Shown here piece after piece: positions 21,505 through 33,800 of a stretch of 64,000 bases of DNA; the stretch's first letter is position 1; each line of letters starts with the position of its first letter. The notes under the pieces are model-generated. The model was given only the letters and a program-made list of their open reading frames with translations, searched no databases and was not told where the DNA came from. The stretch is from positions 760,813 through 824,812 of the forward strand of contig BCHH01000012.1 in assembly GCA_001599595.1 (NCBI GenBank). The letters are read 5' to 3'. The position numbers and the translations under genes are program-made. This DNA is from Beverwykella pulmonaria. Taxonomy: Eukaryota; Ascomycota; Dothideomycetes; Pleosporales; Melanommataceae.

Positions 21505-21573
21505 TTACGGACCGTAATTCGCCATTTTTAACGATCGCCGTACGTACGTAACCACCATCAAGCCGTACCGTAC
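21505..21573 (+). repeat. Subterminal repeat, right (CCGTA-rich)
   Basis: Starts TTACGGACCGTAAT, with CCGTACGTACGTAAC and GCCGTACCGTA in the same order and orientation as the left copy. Confidence 0.6.
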
Positions 21574-21588
21574 AGCAACAAGGACCTC

Positions 21589-21620
21589 CCGTACCGTACT
21601 ACGCTACGTTGACTACGCTG
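21589..21620 (-). repeat. hAT terminal inverted repeat, right
   Basis: On the minus strand begins CAGCGTAGTCAACGTA, matching the left end. Confidence 0.82.
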
Positions 21621-21628
21621 CCATCATC
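21621..21628. repeat. 8-bp target-site duplication (right)
   Basis: CCATCATC directly after the right end, identical to 20480-20487. Confidence 0.88.
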
Positions 21629-22594
21629 ACCTCGCATGGTCCTAGAACAAACCTTAACCATCATTCCACTGCCTATGCCCATTCCCAGTACCCCCTTCTG
21701 GAAGTGACACTAGTCCCCAGTAACACGAACCCATCCCTTTTCCCGCCAGAACCGCATCTAGAAGGTGGAAAGAACAAAGAGTATTGCAGGGATGCTACAA
21801 CGAGGCTAGACAGGAGTCGGTGGAGACATTCGCAATGACATCTAAAACACGTCGATGAAAAGACAGGCGTTAAGAAGAGCAGTGCCTGGAGACGCATTCC
21901 AGAACCGTGAGCGGCTCCAAATGCTGACATCAGTGTAAAACGGAAGCTAGGGCGTGATGCTTTATCTACATCTCTCGATAAATCTAAAGGAATATCAGAA
22001 CGAACGAGCTCTTTATTCCCAATTACGGATCGCCTTGCAGAGTCGAGTATGCAGATGCAGAGGTGGTACTGGGTCTGCATAGACAAGTTATGAGAGAGCT
22101 GTATGGGCAAAAACTTACACTATGCATCAAATATGGATGAGATGGGTTGTTGAAAGAGTGTTATTAGCAATGACAAGATAAGCGGTAGAAATGAAAATAT
22201 GAGAAAGTACCGTGGTCGATGCAAAGGTAGAGGAATATGGAGACATGTTTCGCGAACTCTAATGGGCAGGCACTTGCACCTCATGGCAAGTGCAGAGCTT
22301 TGAGACGAGTGCTGCATGGCCTGTGATGGGATTTTCATTCATTCTTACTTCCCTATAAATTATTGTTCCTCCAGGAGATCCTGAGCCTAGATTCCGCAAG
22401 ACAACTACGATGGCAAGCAAACAAACAAACAAGTCAAGGCCGAAACGTCCCGCTATGATTTTGCCCGCATAAAGACCGTAAATGCCCAGATGCCTATCGC
22501 TCGCACAGCCTGATCATGAAATGCACACCCTACAATACTTACCTAACGATACTCAGCAGCTATTCATGCCCAAATTCCCTCCAAAGGAGTGACT
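21629..22594. other. Intergenic, no firm gene
   Basis: A minus-strand frame (22110-21673) and another at 22338-22120 are open and have ATGs, but their composition (Cys/Leu/Ser-rich) and lack of family features do not support genes. A two-exon small minus-strand gene cannot be fully excluded. Confidence 0.4.
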
Positions 22595-23827
22595 TCAGTC
22601 ATCCTTTTTTAAATAATTTACCAAATCCACCATCTCCGCCTGTGACATGGCTGAGCTCATAGAACGGTACGCTTCCCACAGGATCCACAGCGGGAAGATG
22701 ACCCAAAGCATGTTAAAGAAGGTTAGGTAGAGCCATCTGGGGTGCGTTAGCATAGATTGGAGACTGGAGGGTGGATGGTGTGAGTCTAAGGTAGAGAACG
22801 CATGTGAAGATAAGACATGGAGGACGGCGATATGCATGCAGACTGCACCCCCAATGTGCTCATGTGGAGTTGAAGAAACAACATGCAGTAGAAGACTGCA
22901 TGTACCTGCAGCCACACCAATGGTGGAGAATTGTGGAACCAAATGGTACACGACTAGACCTGACCCAGGAATGTGGAAATGAAAAAAAGGCGAACACGTA
23001 GGTACCCGCGACAAGGACAGTAAGAGAAAGCATCCACTTACAGATACATCCAATTCGATGTGTCGAGGTTCGGGCTACCCGTCAGCCACTCAGGGGCAAA
23101 GGTCATGAAGCCTGAGGCGGTGAACCACGTGTCAGCCTCACACTCGAGCAGCATGTACTATCCGCAACAAACACGTCGTTAGGACCCACACGCCACCCCT
23201 TTCCCGCTCTTTCATAAAAATGCAAGACTCACCTCCATATAATTCACCGGTGGCGAGCAGTGTCATCCAAAACCACCTCTTCAACACGCCCTTCCTCTCC
23301 TCCCGCATCAACTGCACACAAATCCACAACGCCAATGGCGTCCCAACACACACGGTCAAAATCTCCAAGCTCACAACCGTCAGATCAACCCCACCCCACC
23401 TCTTATCCGCCTTCGCATACTCCTGCCAGAGCTTACTGAGCGGCCCCGTCCCATAATTCGCGCCATAAAGCCTATCCTCTGACCCCAACCAATACACGTC
23501 GGGCGGCGTGGTCAATCGAATGTGCGGATGGTGTCTGCTAGTCGCCGAGAAGCTCGTCGGCATTGAGTAGCTGACAAAGAAGCAATTGTAGAGGAATGAG
23601 CCCTCGAAGACGAGGTGGATGAGAGCGTCGAAGAGATGCCAGACAAACAGGATCTGTGTCTTCACACCAGCACTCTTCGGCAGCACACGCACTGAAACCG
23701 CATACGCGCCGGCGAGCATCGAGGCGACCGCAACGAGGGACACAATAGTCGTGGCGTCTATTTCGGGGCCGTGGGCGACCGGAGCGGCATGGTGATGCGA
23801 CTTGTAGGAGGGGGAGCCGCGAGCCAT
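22595..23827 (-). CDS. Emopamil-binding (EBP/EXPERA) family protein
   Basis: EXPERA-fold membrane protein related to sterol delta8-delta7 isomerase. Minus-strand exons 23827-23233, 23111-23042 and 22736-22595; 807 nt, 268 residues. The introns (121 and 305 nt) are long for this window. Segments seen: a first membrane helix after a His-rich N-terminus (TTIVSLVAVASMLAGAYAV), FVWHLFDALIHLVFEGSF with the His...Glu residues used in EBP catalysis, WQEYAKADKRWGG, GELYGGFMTFAPEW, and the end FFNMLWVIFPLWILWEAYRS, whose Asn-x-x-Trp matches EBP. These suggest an isomerase-competent fold. Many fungi carry EBP-like paralogues outside the ergosterol pathway, where Erg2 does this step, so the substrate is open. 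The C-terminus LKKDD resembles a dilysine ER-retrieval signal. Confidence 0.88.
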
Positions 23828-24963
23828 TGGAATCGTTGCACGCGGCCACAACTCGGGGTACGATAGACCGAGCGGTCACACGGAGCAGCACGAGCACGAG
23901 GGCGCTTGCGTGGGGACGAGCCGAAAGTGGGATTGTGTGTCGAAGCGAGAGCGATTGAGGGAAGAAACGCAATTGTTGTGTGCGATGCGGCTCAGAGGAT
24001 GCAGGCGGTGTGCGGGCAGAATCCTTCCGAGGTCACATGGCTCACAACAGGCTCACAACAGGCTCACGACAGGCTCACAACTCACGAGCTAGACTCCACC
24101 CTCGGCAATAACGACAACTCACGAGACTATACATCAAGCAGGGGCAAGCTCAAAGCGGTCACTTATTCAATGTTGTTGGAATTTGCTACCTATGTATAAA
24201 GTAGTGGTTCCCCATCCGTTCCAGGTAGCGGTTCATATCAAGGAAACCTTACACAACACCGCGAGAAAAAAAAAACAGACTGGAAACCACGACAAGCATG
24301 AATCGTTAGGACGAGAAGACAATTTGTAACCACCGACTCTTACCAAGGTAAAAATTCTGGAATACTGTAATCGCTCGCATTCTTGACCGCTCCTAACGAC
24401 TATATACGGGAACGAAGGGTTCCATAAAAATGAGAGACGCCAGCCGCATAGAAATGCTACCCAGAACGAACATTTTTCCTTCCCATGGACTGGACTGAGA
24501 AACAGAGAGAGAGAGACCGGAGCCGACGCCGGACCCGAAGACTGGAGTCGTTCAGAAGAAACAGCATTACGACCAATCTATGGTGTGCGAAATATCACTA
24601 GGAGATGAAGATACCCAAACAACTCCGTCGAAACTGCCAGAACGCCAATGTAAAAAAGACATGCAAGAAGGTCAATCCGGAAATGCAGCAAGGAGACCGT
24701 CCTGAGAAATGCTGGAAGAAAATAGACTATCCCGGCCGTGTCGTGAAAAAACATCGTCACAGGAAGAAAACAATCGCAAGGCTCCACAACATCGTTTCGT
24801 ACCGTAGCGAAAGAGATGAGTGAGCGCTAGGTGCCCCGGTATGCCAGGAACCTCCGCTCCACTCATCAAAATTCGGGTGGGGTCGTAAGCGCGTAATCGC
24901 GGCCAAGAAAATCGTCGCTCATGAGACGCCTTCATCCATCACTATGTCGAAGTAAATATGTCG
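23828..24963. other. Intergenic: EBP promoter and CBM21-gene 3' flank
   Basis: Upstream region of the EBP gene (minus strand) and 3' flank of the glycogen-targeting gene. Apart from an 11-nt tandem repeat (separate entry), a purine run at 24500-24520 and weak frames on both strands, I see nothing coding. Confidence 0.5.
24039..24082. repeat. Tandem repeat, 11-nt unit x4
   Basis: Unit GGCTCACAACA; copies 1 and 2 are identical, copy 3 differs by one base (GGCTCACGACA) and copy 4 ends ...CAACT. It lies about 210 bp upstream of the EBP start. Confidence 0.9.
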
Positions 24964-27164
24964 CTAGACACAAGCCTGGGGTGTGTGGCCGGGCTCCGAG
25001 AACATGGGCATCTTCACCATGTAACCATACTGAAAGTTCGAGGCCATATGGTCCTCAGGACCTGTTCCGGTGACTGGTCCGGGGGACGTCGAGCGGGATA
25101 AAAAATGATTCGGGCTTCGGGAGTGAGATCGAATGTCGTTTGCACCATTAACCGATGTTGGCATGACGGGAGACGGGGGGCTATTGGAAGTCGAGGACTG
25201 ATTGCTTCCGGAGCTGCTGTTAACAATATATTCCGTCGCGCCATCAGCGTGTGAGTTCTTGGTGGCTGGTGTCGTAGCCTGAGGGGAGACCTTTCCGCTC
25301 GGGGTGCCAAACTAAGAGGATAATCAGTTTCCGTTTAGGCCATTCCGCCGGGGTGAGAGACACGTACGAAACAAAACTTCTGAATCAACTCATTGTATTC
25401 AGCTGATTGGAGATCTGGCTTCTCGGCAGGGAAAGGTGCAGGTGCAGCGGAGGGGCTCGACTTTGTCGCTACAGTGGCCTTGTCGAAGTATCCCTTTTCT
25501 GCTTTGCCGTTGCTGGTGGGCTTGATGCCACTACGATCTCCGAGAGCGGTTTGAGCGTTCGACAAAGCTGCCGAAAGAGAAGCACCAAAATCGTAGCGGG
25601 TGGAGAAAGCCTGGCCACTAGCATGGCGGCGAGGAGCTTGGTCCGGGAAAAGGCTTCCCCGCTTGCTCTTAGGCTTCAGGCGGATCGAAGAGCTAGGTGA
25701 GTCACTAAGGATGCTATGCCCGAACTGAAACTTAGAGTCGAATCCATGGCCAAAGTCATCATCAAACGCACCAGCAGGTACAGAGCGAGGACGAGCAGCA
25801 GGCGGAGAATGTCGGCTTCGTGGAATGGCGCCTAAGGTACCAGTTGCGTGGCTTTTAACCTTCTCTTTCTTGCTCGCCTTCGTAACAAAATCGACTCTGT
25901 AGTTCCTCGAGCCATTGTTGTCCCAGAACTCTTGTCCGTTGACGTTGTATCTGACACACAAAAGCAACGTTTTAGACGCCAAGTTCGCTTGATCGGCCAG
26001 CTTGATGTTGAAGTTGAATCGATCATATCCATCGTTGATATGCTTTTTACGAACATCGCGATTGAACTCAGCGACGACCTCAGATGTGGTCTTCCAGTCG
26101 TCGAGAGTGAAACGGGCAACGACAAGCTTCTGGAAACATATGTTGGCACAAGCCACTGTGCCGACCAGGGTCTTGTTGTCAGCAGCTAGGAAGATCCGCT
26201 CGACGCGAACAGGCAGCGACTGTCGCTCGTATGAGTCTGATGGGAAGTTGGCTAGTTTGATCTCCCACTCCGGGACATTCGACCGGTAACCCTCGTCGTT
26301 GGCAAAGGGATACTCGCTTTCACTATCGTAGGTCTCGACGGGGGAAGATCCAGCGCTAACGGCAATAGGACGGTCGATCTGCAAGAAGTGCCTTACCTGT
26401 TCCATATCCTCGTTGAAGTGGACCGCCTTGTGATACGTCGGGGTTCCAGGCATGCTCGAGGGGCGTCGACGGGACGATGGACGAAGGGCAGGCTTCACAA
26501 GCTCACCCGACTTCTTGCGGAGTAGCGGCGGTTTTATCCGCAGCTCATCGTCGTCGACATCACTACCCTCCGAGGAGCTGAAAGGCTCGGTATTCAGTGG
26601 AGTGATGTTGTGCGTTGATAGGTTCATCTCACTCGCGGAGCGGGAGTGGGAGATCTTACGTGCCTCTGCGGAGAGTGACCGAACTGGGCTTGTAACCATG
26701 GTATTTACGGGTGTGTCGGCAGCACCATCGCGGTTCGGGGAGTGTGGCCTCTTCTCCAAGTCGATGTGTTGCAGCGCCTCTTGTAGTTCCTTCAGGCTGC
26801 CGATATGACGGCCTCGCTCGTCATCGTCATCCGAGGAATCAGGAGGTGTCGTAATTGCACCTGACGGAATCAGAAAATTGTTCACAGGAGGAGGAGACTG
26901 GCGGAGGCTACCGTTTGCAGACGGACCATGGCCGCGGGAAGCGTCCAAAGGCGAATGCACGTTGCCATTTGCGGCAGTGTTGTTGGCCGTGGAGACGGAC
27001 GGCGACCGGCGGTGCTTGTTCAGGTATGAGGTCGAGGAGACAGAGCGAGGCAGGGATGGTCGCTGCGTCGTGGCAGTCGCGGGTGCAATCTCACTGTAGG
27101 AATGGTTGCGACTGATAATAGGACTGGTTGCAGGCGACCGCTGGGTGGGTGGCGTATAAGGCAT
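24964..27164 (-). CDS. PP1 glycogen-targeting regulatory subunit with CBM21 domain
   Basis: Targets type-1 phosphatase to glycogen, activating glycogen synthase (Gac1/GIP2/PPP1R3 class). Minus-strand exons 27164-25368 and 25311-24964; 2145 nt, 714 residues; 56-nt intron. The start chosen is ATG at 27164 (MPYTPPTQRSPATS), as the frame upstream has no ATG. The N-terminal 240 residues are Ser/Pro-rich and disordered with an acidic DSSDDDDE patch. A PP1-docking RVxF-type motif (KAVHF, 246-250) precedes the CBM21 domain (about 310-427): VERIFLAADNKTLVGTVACA, KLVVARFTLDDWKTT, FNFNIKL and NNGSRNYRVDF. The Ser-rich C-terminal tail is divergent. The CBM21-plus-RVxF arrangement is diagnostic of this class. 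Confidence 0.92.
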
Positions 27165-30100
27165 TCGGTCGACTTGGTAGGCGTGGAGAAGTTGATCCAA
27201 TGTACGAGTGGTTGTCGATTATCGGGTCCAGGGCATTACAAAGGAGGGTATTAAAAGGCGGGTGTCTGTGGGCCGTTGGGTTAGCCGTTGGCTATGATGC
27301 GGTGGTGGGAGGCGAGGAAGTGGCTGATAAGGGTAGGTGATGGCGAAATTTGTGCCGCGACCAGGCTGACTCAATTCCAACACACCGCCGGTGGTATTCA
27401 CTCACGAAGATGACTGCGAGAGCGGCTACTAGAGCTTTGCTCACGAGGAATGCCCGTAGGTGGTGAAAAGGTGCCGCGGTGACAGGCTTCTCAGCTAGTG
27501 AAAGCTGCGAGGTCGAGGTGCAGCGTCGTTCGAGGCTGTAAAGCTCTCGAAAGGACGGTCCGACAGACGATGTGAAAGAAAGTCTGCGGGGTAGGGTGAG
27601 GCCGGCGGCTTCCGTATACACAGAAGGGGCTCTCGAGTCTGCTCTGGGGGAAGGCGGACTCTGGGGGGGAGGTGGTGCCGGTGGTGGAGATAAGCACCGT
27701 GGGCCGCTGGGTGTCAAGTCCTGTCAATGGACGGAGGCAGGCCTTGTAAATAGATGTCAAGGCTGGCGATGGCCTAGGGGAGGATGAGGAGGAAGGAGGA
27801 AGGAGGCGGAGAGGAGGTGGAGGTAGAGGATGTGTTGAGAGGCGGTAATGCAACAAAGTGCAGGGTCTATAGTCTTCGGGGACGAGCGCTTTGGGGACGT
27901 CCAGGATGCGCGCTCGGATGCTTGATAGGCAGCGCCTGGGCACGCACTAGTCTGGCGTGCAGAGCCAGATCCCTCCACTTTCACCTGGGCACCGCACCCA
28001 TGCAACTAAGGTCGCGGCGTGCAGCACGGCAGGCAAGCGGCAGCGACCGGATCGCGGCGACCAGACGCGACCTTGCGAGGGCGGAGGCGGCGGAGAAAGG
28101 CAGAGTGGCACGCAGCAATGGGCAATGCTATGTAATACTAATCCGGCAATCAGGCCACGGCGGCGGAGCAGCAAGCTGTGGGAACAGGGACATCAAAGGA
28201 CATGTGTGGACTTCTTAAATTTGCCCCTCCGACGGCGGACCCTGCGGATTGCTGTTACGGGTTCCATAGGACCATGGTCCGATGTGGAACAGTACGCAGC
28301 GTTAAGCATGTTGAGCATGCGGAGCAAAGTCAGCGTATCGTGCTCCAGCCGCGGGCGTCACCTCATCGCTCTCATGGTTATCGTCAATTTCTATGGGCTG
28401 ACATATCCTCTGGCCTGCCTCGTCTCCCCCGATAAGGCCACTCTAATCCGCATACCGCACAGAATTGTCACTCGAGTGGGACAGGCAGACAGTTCTGGCC
28501 TGGCAGCAAAACGACCCGTCTGGCCCTCCGTGAGGCCCTCCTATACGCCCGCAACGACTCGGGGCTTGGAGGCGTATCCCAGCGGCCGGCTCGCAGATTG
28601 ATGGGCACGAGCGTCGTCCGATTGCAGAGAGAGCCTCGCTACTTTCTTTTTTGCAGCCGTTGCACGGGGTGCTTCCTGAGGCGCACTGGGCGGTCGAGCC
28701 ACCCACGCACTGCGGCGTCGTGGGCGAGCTTGCGCCATGGCAGGACTTGGAAGCGAACATGATGTCATGACAGGCCGGCCAGCCGTGTGCGAGCTGAAAT
28801 TTTACGAGGGCAGTTGATGCTCTGCACACGCCAAAACTTCGACTTCTCCATCCTCAATTGCGATGTGGTGGTGGTGGCGGCCGCAGTACCTGAACGCGCA
28901 CGCCGTTAAGGGTCAGAGGTGCGGCGTATCGTCCTTTGTTGTCGTGCACCTCTGGGGGCAGATCTTCCCCTCAGCCACAAAGAGAAAAAGATCATCGCAA
29001 AAAGCCGGTATTGGCGGTCAGACCGCCCTCTGGCCCCAAGAGCTCTGGCCCAATCAGGCGAACCTCATTCGGCGGATCCCTGTACGCGAGCCGTTCAACA
29101 ACGGAATGATGGTTCAATCAACAGCGGAGCCATCAATTATCACACTGGTCTCAGTCTCCATACGTGCCGCTGTGGGTGCGCGGAGAGTACGTCGCGTCTC
29201 AGCGTGCACCCCTCACTCTCGCCCTCGCCTCGCTCTCGCGTTGAAACTGCTGGGGAGTTCTGTGCGAGATGAAACTTCAACGCCCGACCCGTGTGCGTGC
29301 TAACGCCGGCCACAGCGCCATGTCCGTGGCCGTTTTGCGCTGACCTCCAACATCTAACGTTATTGGCTGGGAAAGCGAGAACTGCTGTTGTACGGCGAGG
29401 GGGGCCTCAAAGCCTCATCAAAATTTCTATTTCCCCGCATTATCAGCAATGCAGGCCCGCGACACTGCAGGCAACTCATGACTCTCGAGACGTGTCACCC
29501 CAGCCGGCCGTAGTCTGAGACTCTCCATCTGCTCGCCGCACAGCTCCCAAGTTGCGCGCGTCTATTCCAGGAGCGGCATGTTTCGAGTTCAATGCGCACT
29601 GTGGCTGAAGCAAAATTAATCTTCGTGACCTCAGGTGAGCTTACCAACAAAGGCCGTCCAAGGGAAAGCTTATCACGACACGGCTTGCTATTTGTCGAGC
29701 GTCTTGAAGTCAAGGTCATTAAAACACGCGGACTCCGGGCCACGGAAGTTGCGGCAGCACCGCAGTCTTCTGACGCGGAACTTCAGATTGCCATGTCCAA
29801 GAATGGCATATTCCACACCGCCCGCCAACTTAGAACGATTTCAATAGGATCAATATGCTTGCACCTTCGCCAACTTGATATTCTTCTGCCAACTTTTCGA
29901 ACTTTTCGATGTTGGGGTTGAGAAACGCCATAATCCCACGCCCCACTTCGCAAATTGTCAGACCGGCAGAACCATAGCTTTGGCCACTCACAGATGACGG
30001 ACCCAATCTTAGACTTACCGCCCGCCCACCGTGGTTAGACGCCTACCCCATCACAACCGATGCGGTCCAGAGTTGTCGATCCAGATGGGCTGATCTAAAA

Positions 30101-30769
30101 CTCGAGCTAACCGGTCTTCACGACCTGTGGGCCTTCTCCGAAAGATGCATCGCGAAAACTACACGGCTCGGAAGTGATGGCATTGCGGATGAGACCGTTG
30201 TAGTATCGCAACTTCCCTTGATAAAAGACGGGCAATTTCCCCTCGTTTGTTTTTTGCCCTGAAGCCTTGCTGCTGCCGCTGCCGTGAGACTCGCTCTTAT
30301 CAGGGCGTCACGACTTTGGAGGCACCTCCTGCTTCAGCCAACCAGGATCATTCCGCATTCATGCAGTCCATCCAACGATAGCAGAGCTACTATTTTCAGC
30401 TTACGGCTGTCCAAAGTACGGTGAGCTGGACTGCTCGCCGCGTGATCGGAGTGATGAATCATCAAATTTGGTCCTTCTCCAACACTCACCACCAAAGCAG
30501 GTATTCAGGAGCACGAACACTTCGCGTAGCCTTTTCGACGAATCAAATATCTCCCACCATCAACTGCTCAGCCGAACGTCCCTCGCGTGCGCCACGGATC
30601 GAATGTCAGCCCGTGCGGTGGCACCATGGGAAAGCCAAAACCGTCATCGGTACCCACTGACAAACTCGAGGGGCATGTTTCTCCAAAGCCTTCTCCACCG
30701 CTGCGAAAGTCACCATTTGTATCGCACATTTTCAGTTCTGGTCAGACAGGCTATTCTAGTAGCCGTGGG

Positions 30770-30800
30770 CCAAATGGATGCCAAATGGATGCCAAATGGA
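30770..30800. repeat. Tandem repeat, 11-nt unit x2.8
   Basis: CCAAATGGATG repeated twice exactly, then CCAAATGGA. Confidence 0.9.
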
Positions 30801-33800
30801 ACATTTTGACCTTGGGCTGCTGTATTTACCAATAGGGTTTATGCTTTTTAGACACTGCTGTGGGAGGCGTGTGTATGGGCTGCAACACCAAACATGATTC
30901 AGTACTTCCGAACGCACATTTCTCACGCGAAGTGGCCTGACGCCGCCTCAGCCTTACGGTGGAAGGACTTTATTATGGCTGTAACAGAGTGGATCAACAA
31001 CGTCATCCAACTTGCGCATGCTTTTTACTCCTTTGGCCATGAAACGGGCGCCGGCGGCAAAGTTACGGCATAGAATCTGATTTTACCCATTGCGCAGCGG
31101 GCGAATTGAACACGTTTAAGCAACAAATTCCCTCGAGGATAATAATCAGCAGGAACTTGGAACCTTCCAATGTCAAGCGTCAACGTCGCAACGCTAATGC
31201 TGTATCCACAACTTCCCTGTCGAATCACGTATCGTGATGGAAGCTTTTGATTCGTGCCAGCACTCTCCATGTCACTTTCGCATGCCCACTGACATGGCAA
31301 TTACGCGCTGTCTCTGCAAGGTTTGCTTGAGGCTCCCGAGCCGACTTAATATCGGGCTGCATCATCCTTCATCACGATGGATGATGTCAGTCCAGCCGCA
31401 TCTTTAGGTCTTGGAAAAGAAGAAAATATACGCGTACTCGATAGCCACTTTAGAGATCATTCTTTCGCGAAAACGCCGCGCATTAGTCACTGATCTTCTG
31501 CAGTCCTGTCTCCGCGGGGCGCTTATGCCTTGAGCTTCTCAGCACCCGTTCTCAGCATCTGCGACCCATTCACATCGCACACCGCTTATCTCAGCTGTCA
31601 CATCAAAGTTTGATAAGACACAAACATCCTGCGACTTCGGCCTTGATATTGTGCGCAAAAGATGACGAGATTTTAATCCTCCATTCGGATTAAGGTTAAC
31701 GACCGCCTTCGGAATCCCTACAGCTGTTGCGAACTAAGACACGGGGGACGGAAGATCCCTCCCGTCGAGCTCCCCCCTCCCATTATAGACTCGACCGGAT
31801 GAGGGAAAGAATCGACAAGGTTTTTGAAAGGCCCGATGCCGACATGTTTGTTCCAACCTCAACTCCTCGATTTTTTCATGGTATACTGAGACTGATTTGA
31901 CGTCCCAAAATTACATACCGATGATTTTCCAATACCTTCCCCATAGGAAGCCGTTCGTTGGATGTGAAAATGAAATTCGCGGCCTCCAGACTCGATTCCG
32001 TCGTACTGGTACAGAATTCTCTAGATGTTGGTAGTGTTAACCATGGCTTGGTGGCCTACAGAACACGTTAAGAGCTTGAAGTCCATGGGTAGTGGTTACT
32101 GGACCGGCGTACCTATCGATCTAGCGAGATTTTTCCTAGGTCGATAAAATTATGGCGCGCGGTAGAGCTGTCACGTATTTCCTTTCACACCCAGGTTCTT
32201 CGGCATAGCGAAATTGTCATCCTGATTTCTTTTCTCTTCACTTCAACAACACGTTAACACGGTCACGAAGCCGGAGTGTCAAACAGAAACTAACGAGTAC
32301 AGTCAAGAAGCTACTGCACAACATGCAGTATGTACTACTCATGGCACGTTGCACCCTTGCCACCCATTCCATCATTCGCATACGAACGAAAGGACTTGGT
32401 TCTAGTGACGCAGACACACAAGCTCGAACTTACTATCTCTCGAAACCGCACCTCCCCCGCACTCTAACTCCCTAGACCCGCTGGTTGGTGCATGTTGCTA
32501 ACGATGCAGAGCAGCCCGACACGTCTAACCTCAGCAACCGCCCAGATCCAAGCTCTCAGGTCTCTGAATCTAATACAAACTATGCCGGAGATTCTGCCAA
32601 AAACATCGATATGAACCGCTTTGACCTGTTCATCCCCTCGTGGGTTGCCCTGCATACACATAACCTTTAATTAACGCAGTCCCTGCATCTCCCTCGCTGC
32701 GATCGCCATATCAGACTGCCTAGTTGTATGTGCATATCAGTAGAAATATCAGATATTACTTCCACATTGGGCGTGGCATAGCAAAGTGGGTTAAGATCGG
32801 CACGAGCAGGCAGTGTTGGACACTGTGGCTACAGAGCAAATTGGGCGGCCGTCAATGGGGTTGGGTTGTTTATGCTGTGCGACCACACACAACAGGGGGT
32901 TAAAAGAAGGGGAGATAAGGCTACCACATGCTGCCATGACAACACCGATGGAAAATCACGAACCATCAAACTGTTTAGCAATGCGGAGTAGCACGGAACT
33001 GAGGCGGAAAAGCTGGATGTTTTGCAGGACTTGCTGGATATATCCACGTTTTGCTCGGTATAGAAGTCCGTCGGTGGAGCTCCCCGAACGAATGAAGCGA
33101 TACGTTTGCATTATATCAACTGGTAGTCCATTTGCAGATGATGGAACAGCAAGTGCTGCACTCTGTACATACGAGAATTGGATCCGGACTTCGCAAGCAT
33201 GAGCTCACCAATAGGAGTTTAGCAACCCTACCACAACCTCAACTCCTATCTTACCTACCCCTCCCACGACATACTTCCAGCCGCTCTCCCCAGTGGTCGA
33301 ATTGAGTCGTGCAAAACCATTACTCCCGGCACGTACACATCACATACCAACGACCCGAACCTTTGACATCAAAACGCCACATCTGCGCAACCACCCTGTT
33401 CAATCAAAGGCGTTACGCCGGGGCACGTTGCTCGCTCGGTTGACCTGCCCCACTAGCTGTGCTGCGCTGTGCTGCACGCAAACGCAAACGCAAACGCAAG
33501 CCAATACGCATGCAGCACATGCAGCCTACCTCAACAAATTTGCGAGCGAGCTGCGAGGCCCGAAAACGGGCTATTGCATAGATTATTGATCTGTTCGGTC
33601 GGCGACTCTGTGGTACAGTTCGTCTCGCTCCCTCGGGTTTTTTTCGAGATTAATCGGCGCAAGGGTGCCATGCCGGTCCGAACTGCTTATTCGGCAAGAT
33701 CATTATTTTTGGGCGTTGAACACTCCACCACATATTCCAATATTGTTGATGAGGGACACTGGTGGACGCCGCGGAACGCAAGTATGCACGTCCGAAGTTC

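Larger units (their letters stand above)
20488..21620 (+). mobile_element. hAT-family DNA transposon, deleted (1133 bp)
   Basis: Both ends begin with the hAT-like CAG: left CAGGGTAGTCAACGTA and right, on the other strand, CAGCGTAGTCAACGTA. The imperfect terminal inverted repeats cover about 32 bp. A perfect 8-bp target duplication (CCATCATC), the size expected for hAT, flanks the element. Inside is only the C-terminal dimerisation part of a transposase. Both ends carry clustered CCGTA/TACGG motifs. A full hAT element usually needs 2.5-5 kb, so this is an internally deleted, non-autonomous copy. It sits in the gap between two genes and breaks neither. Confidence 0.88.

Noticed and set aside
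21673..22110. 145-codon minus-strand frame near the hAT element
   Set aside because: Has ATG but Cys/Leu/Ser-rich content and no recognisable feature. A spliced small gene remains possible but unsupported.
32813..33202. 129-codon plus-strand frame in the gene-free region
   Set aside because: First codon is not ATG and the translation lacks family-like structure; no clean splice partners.
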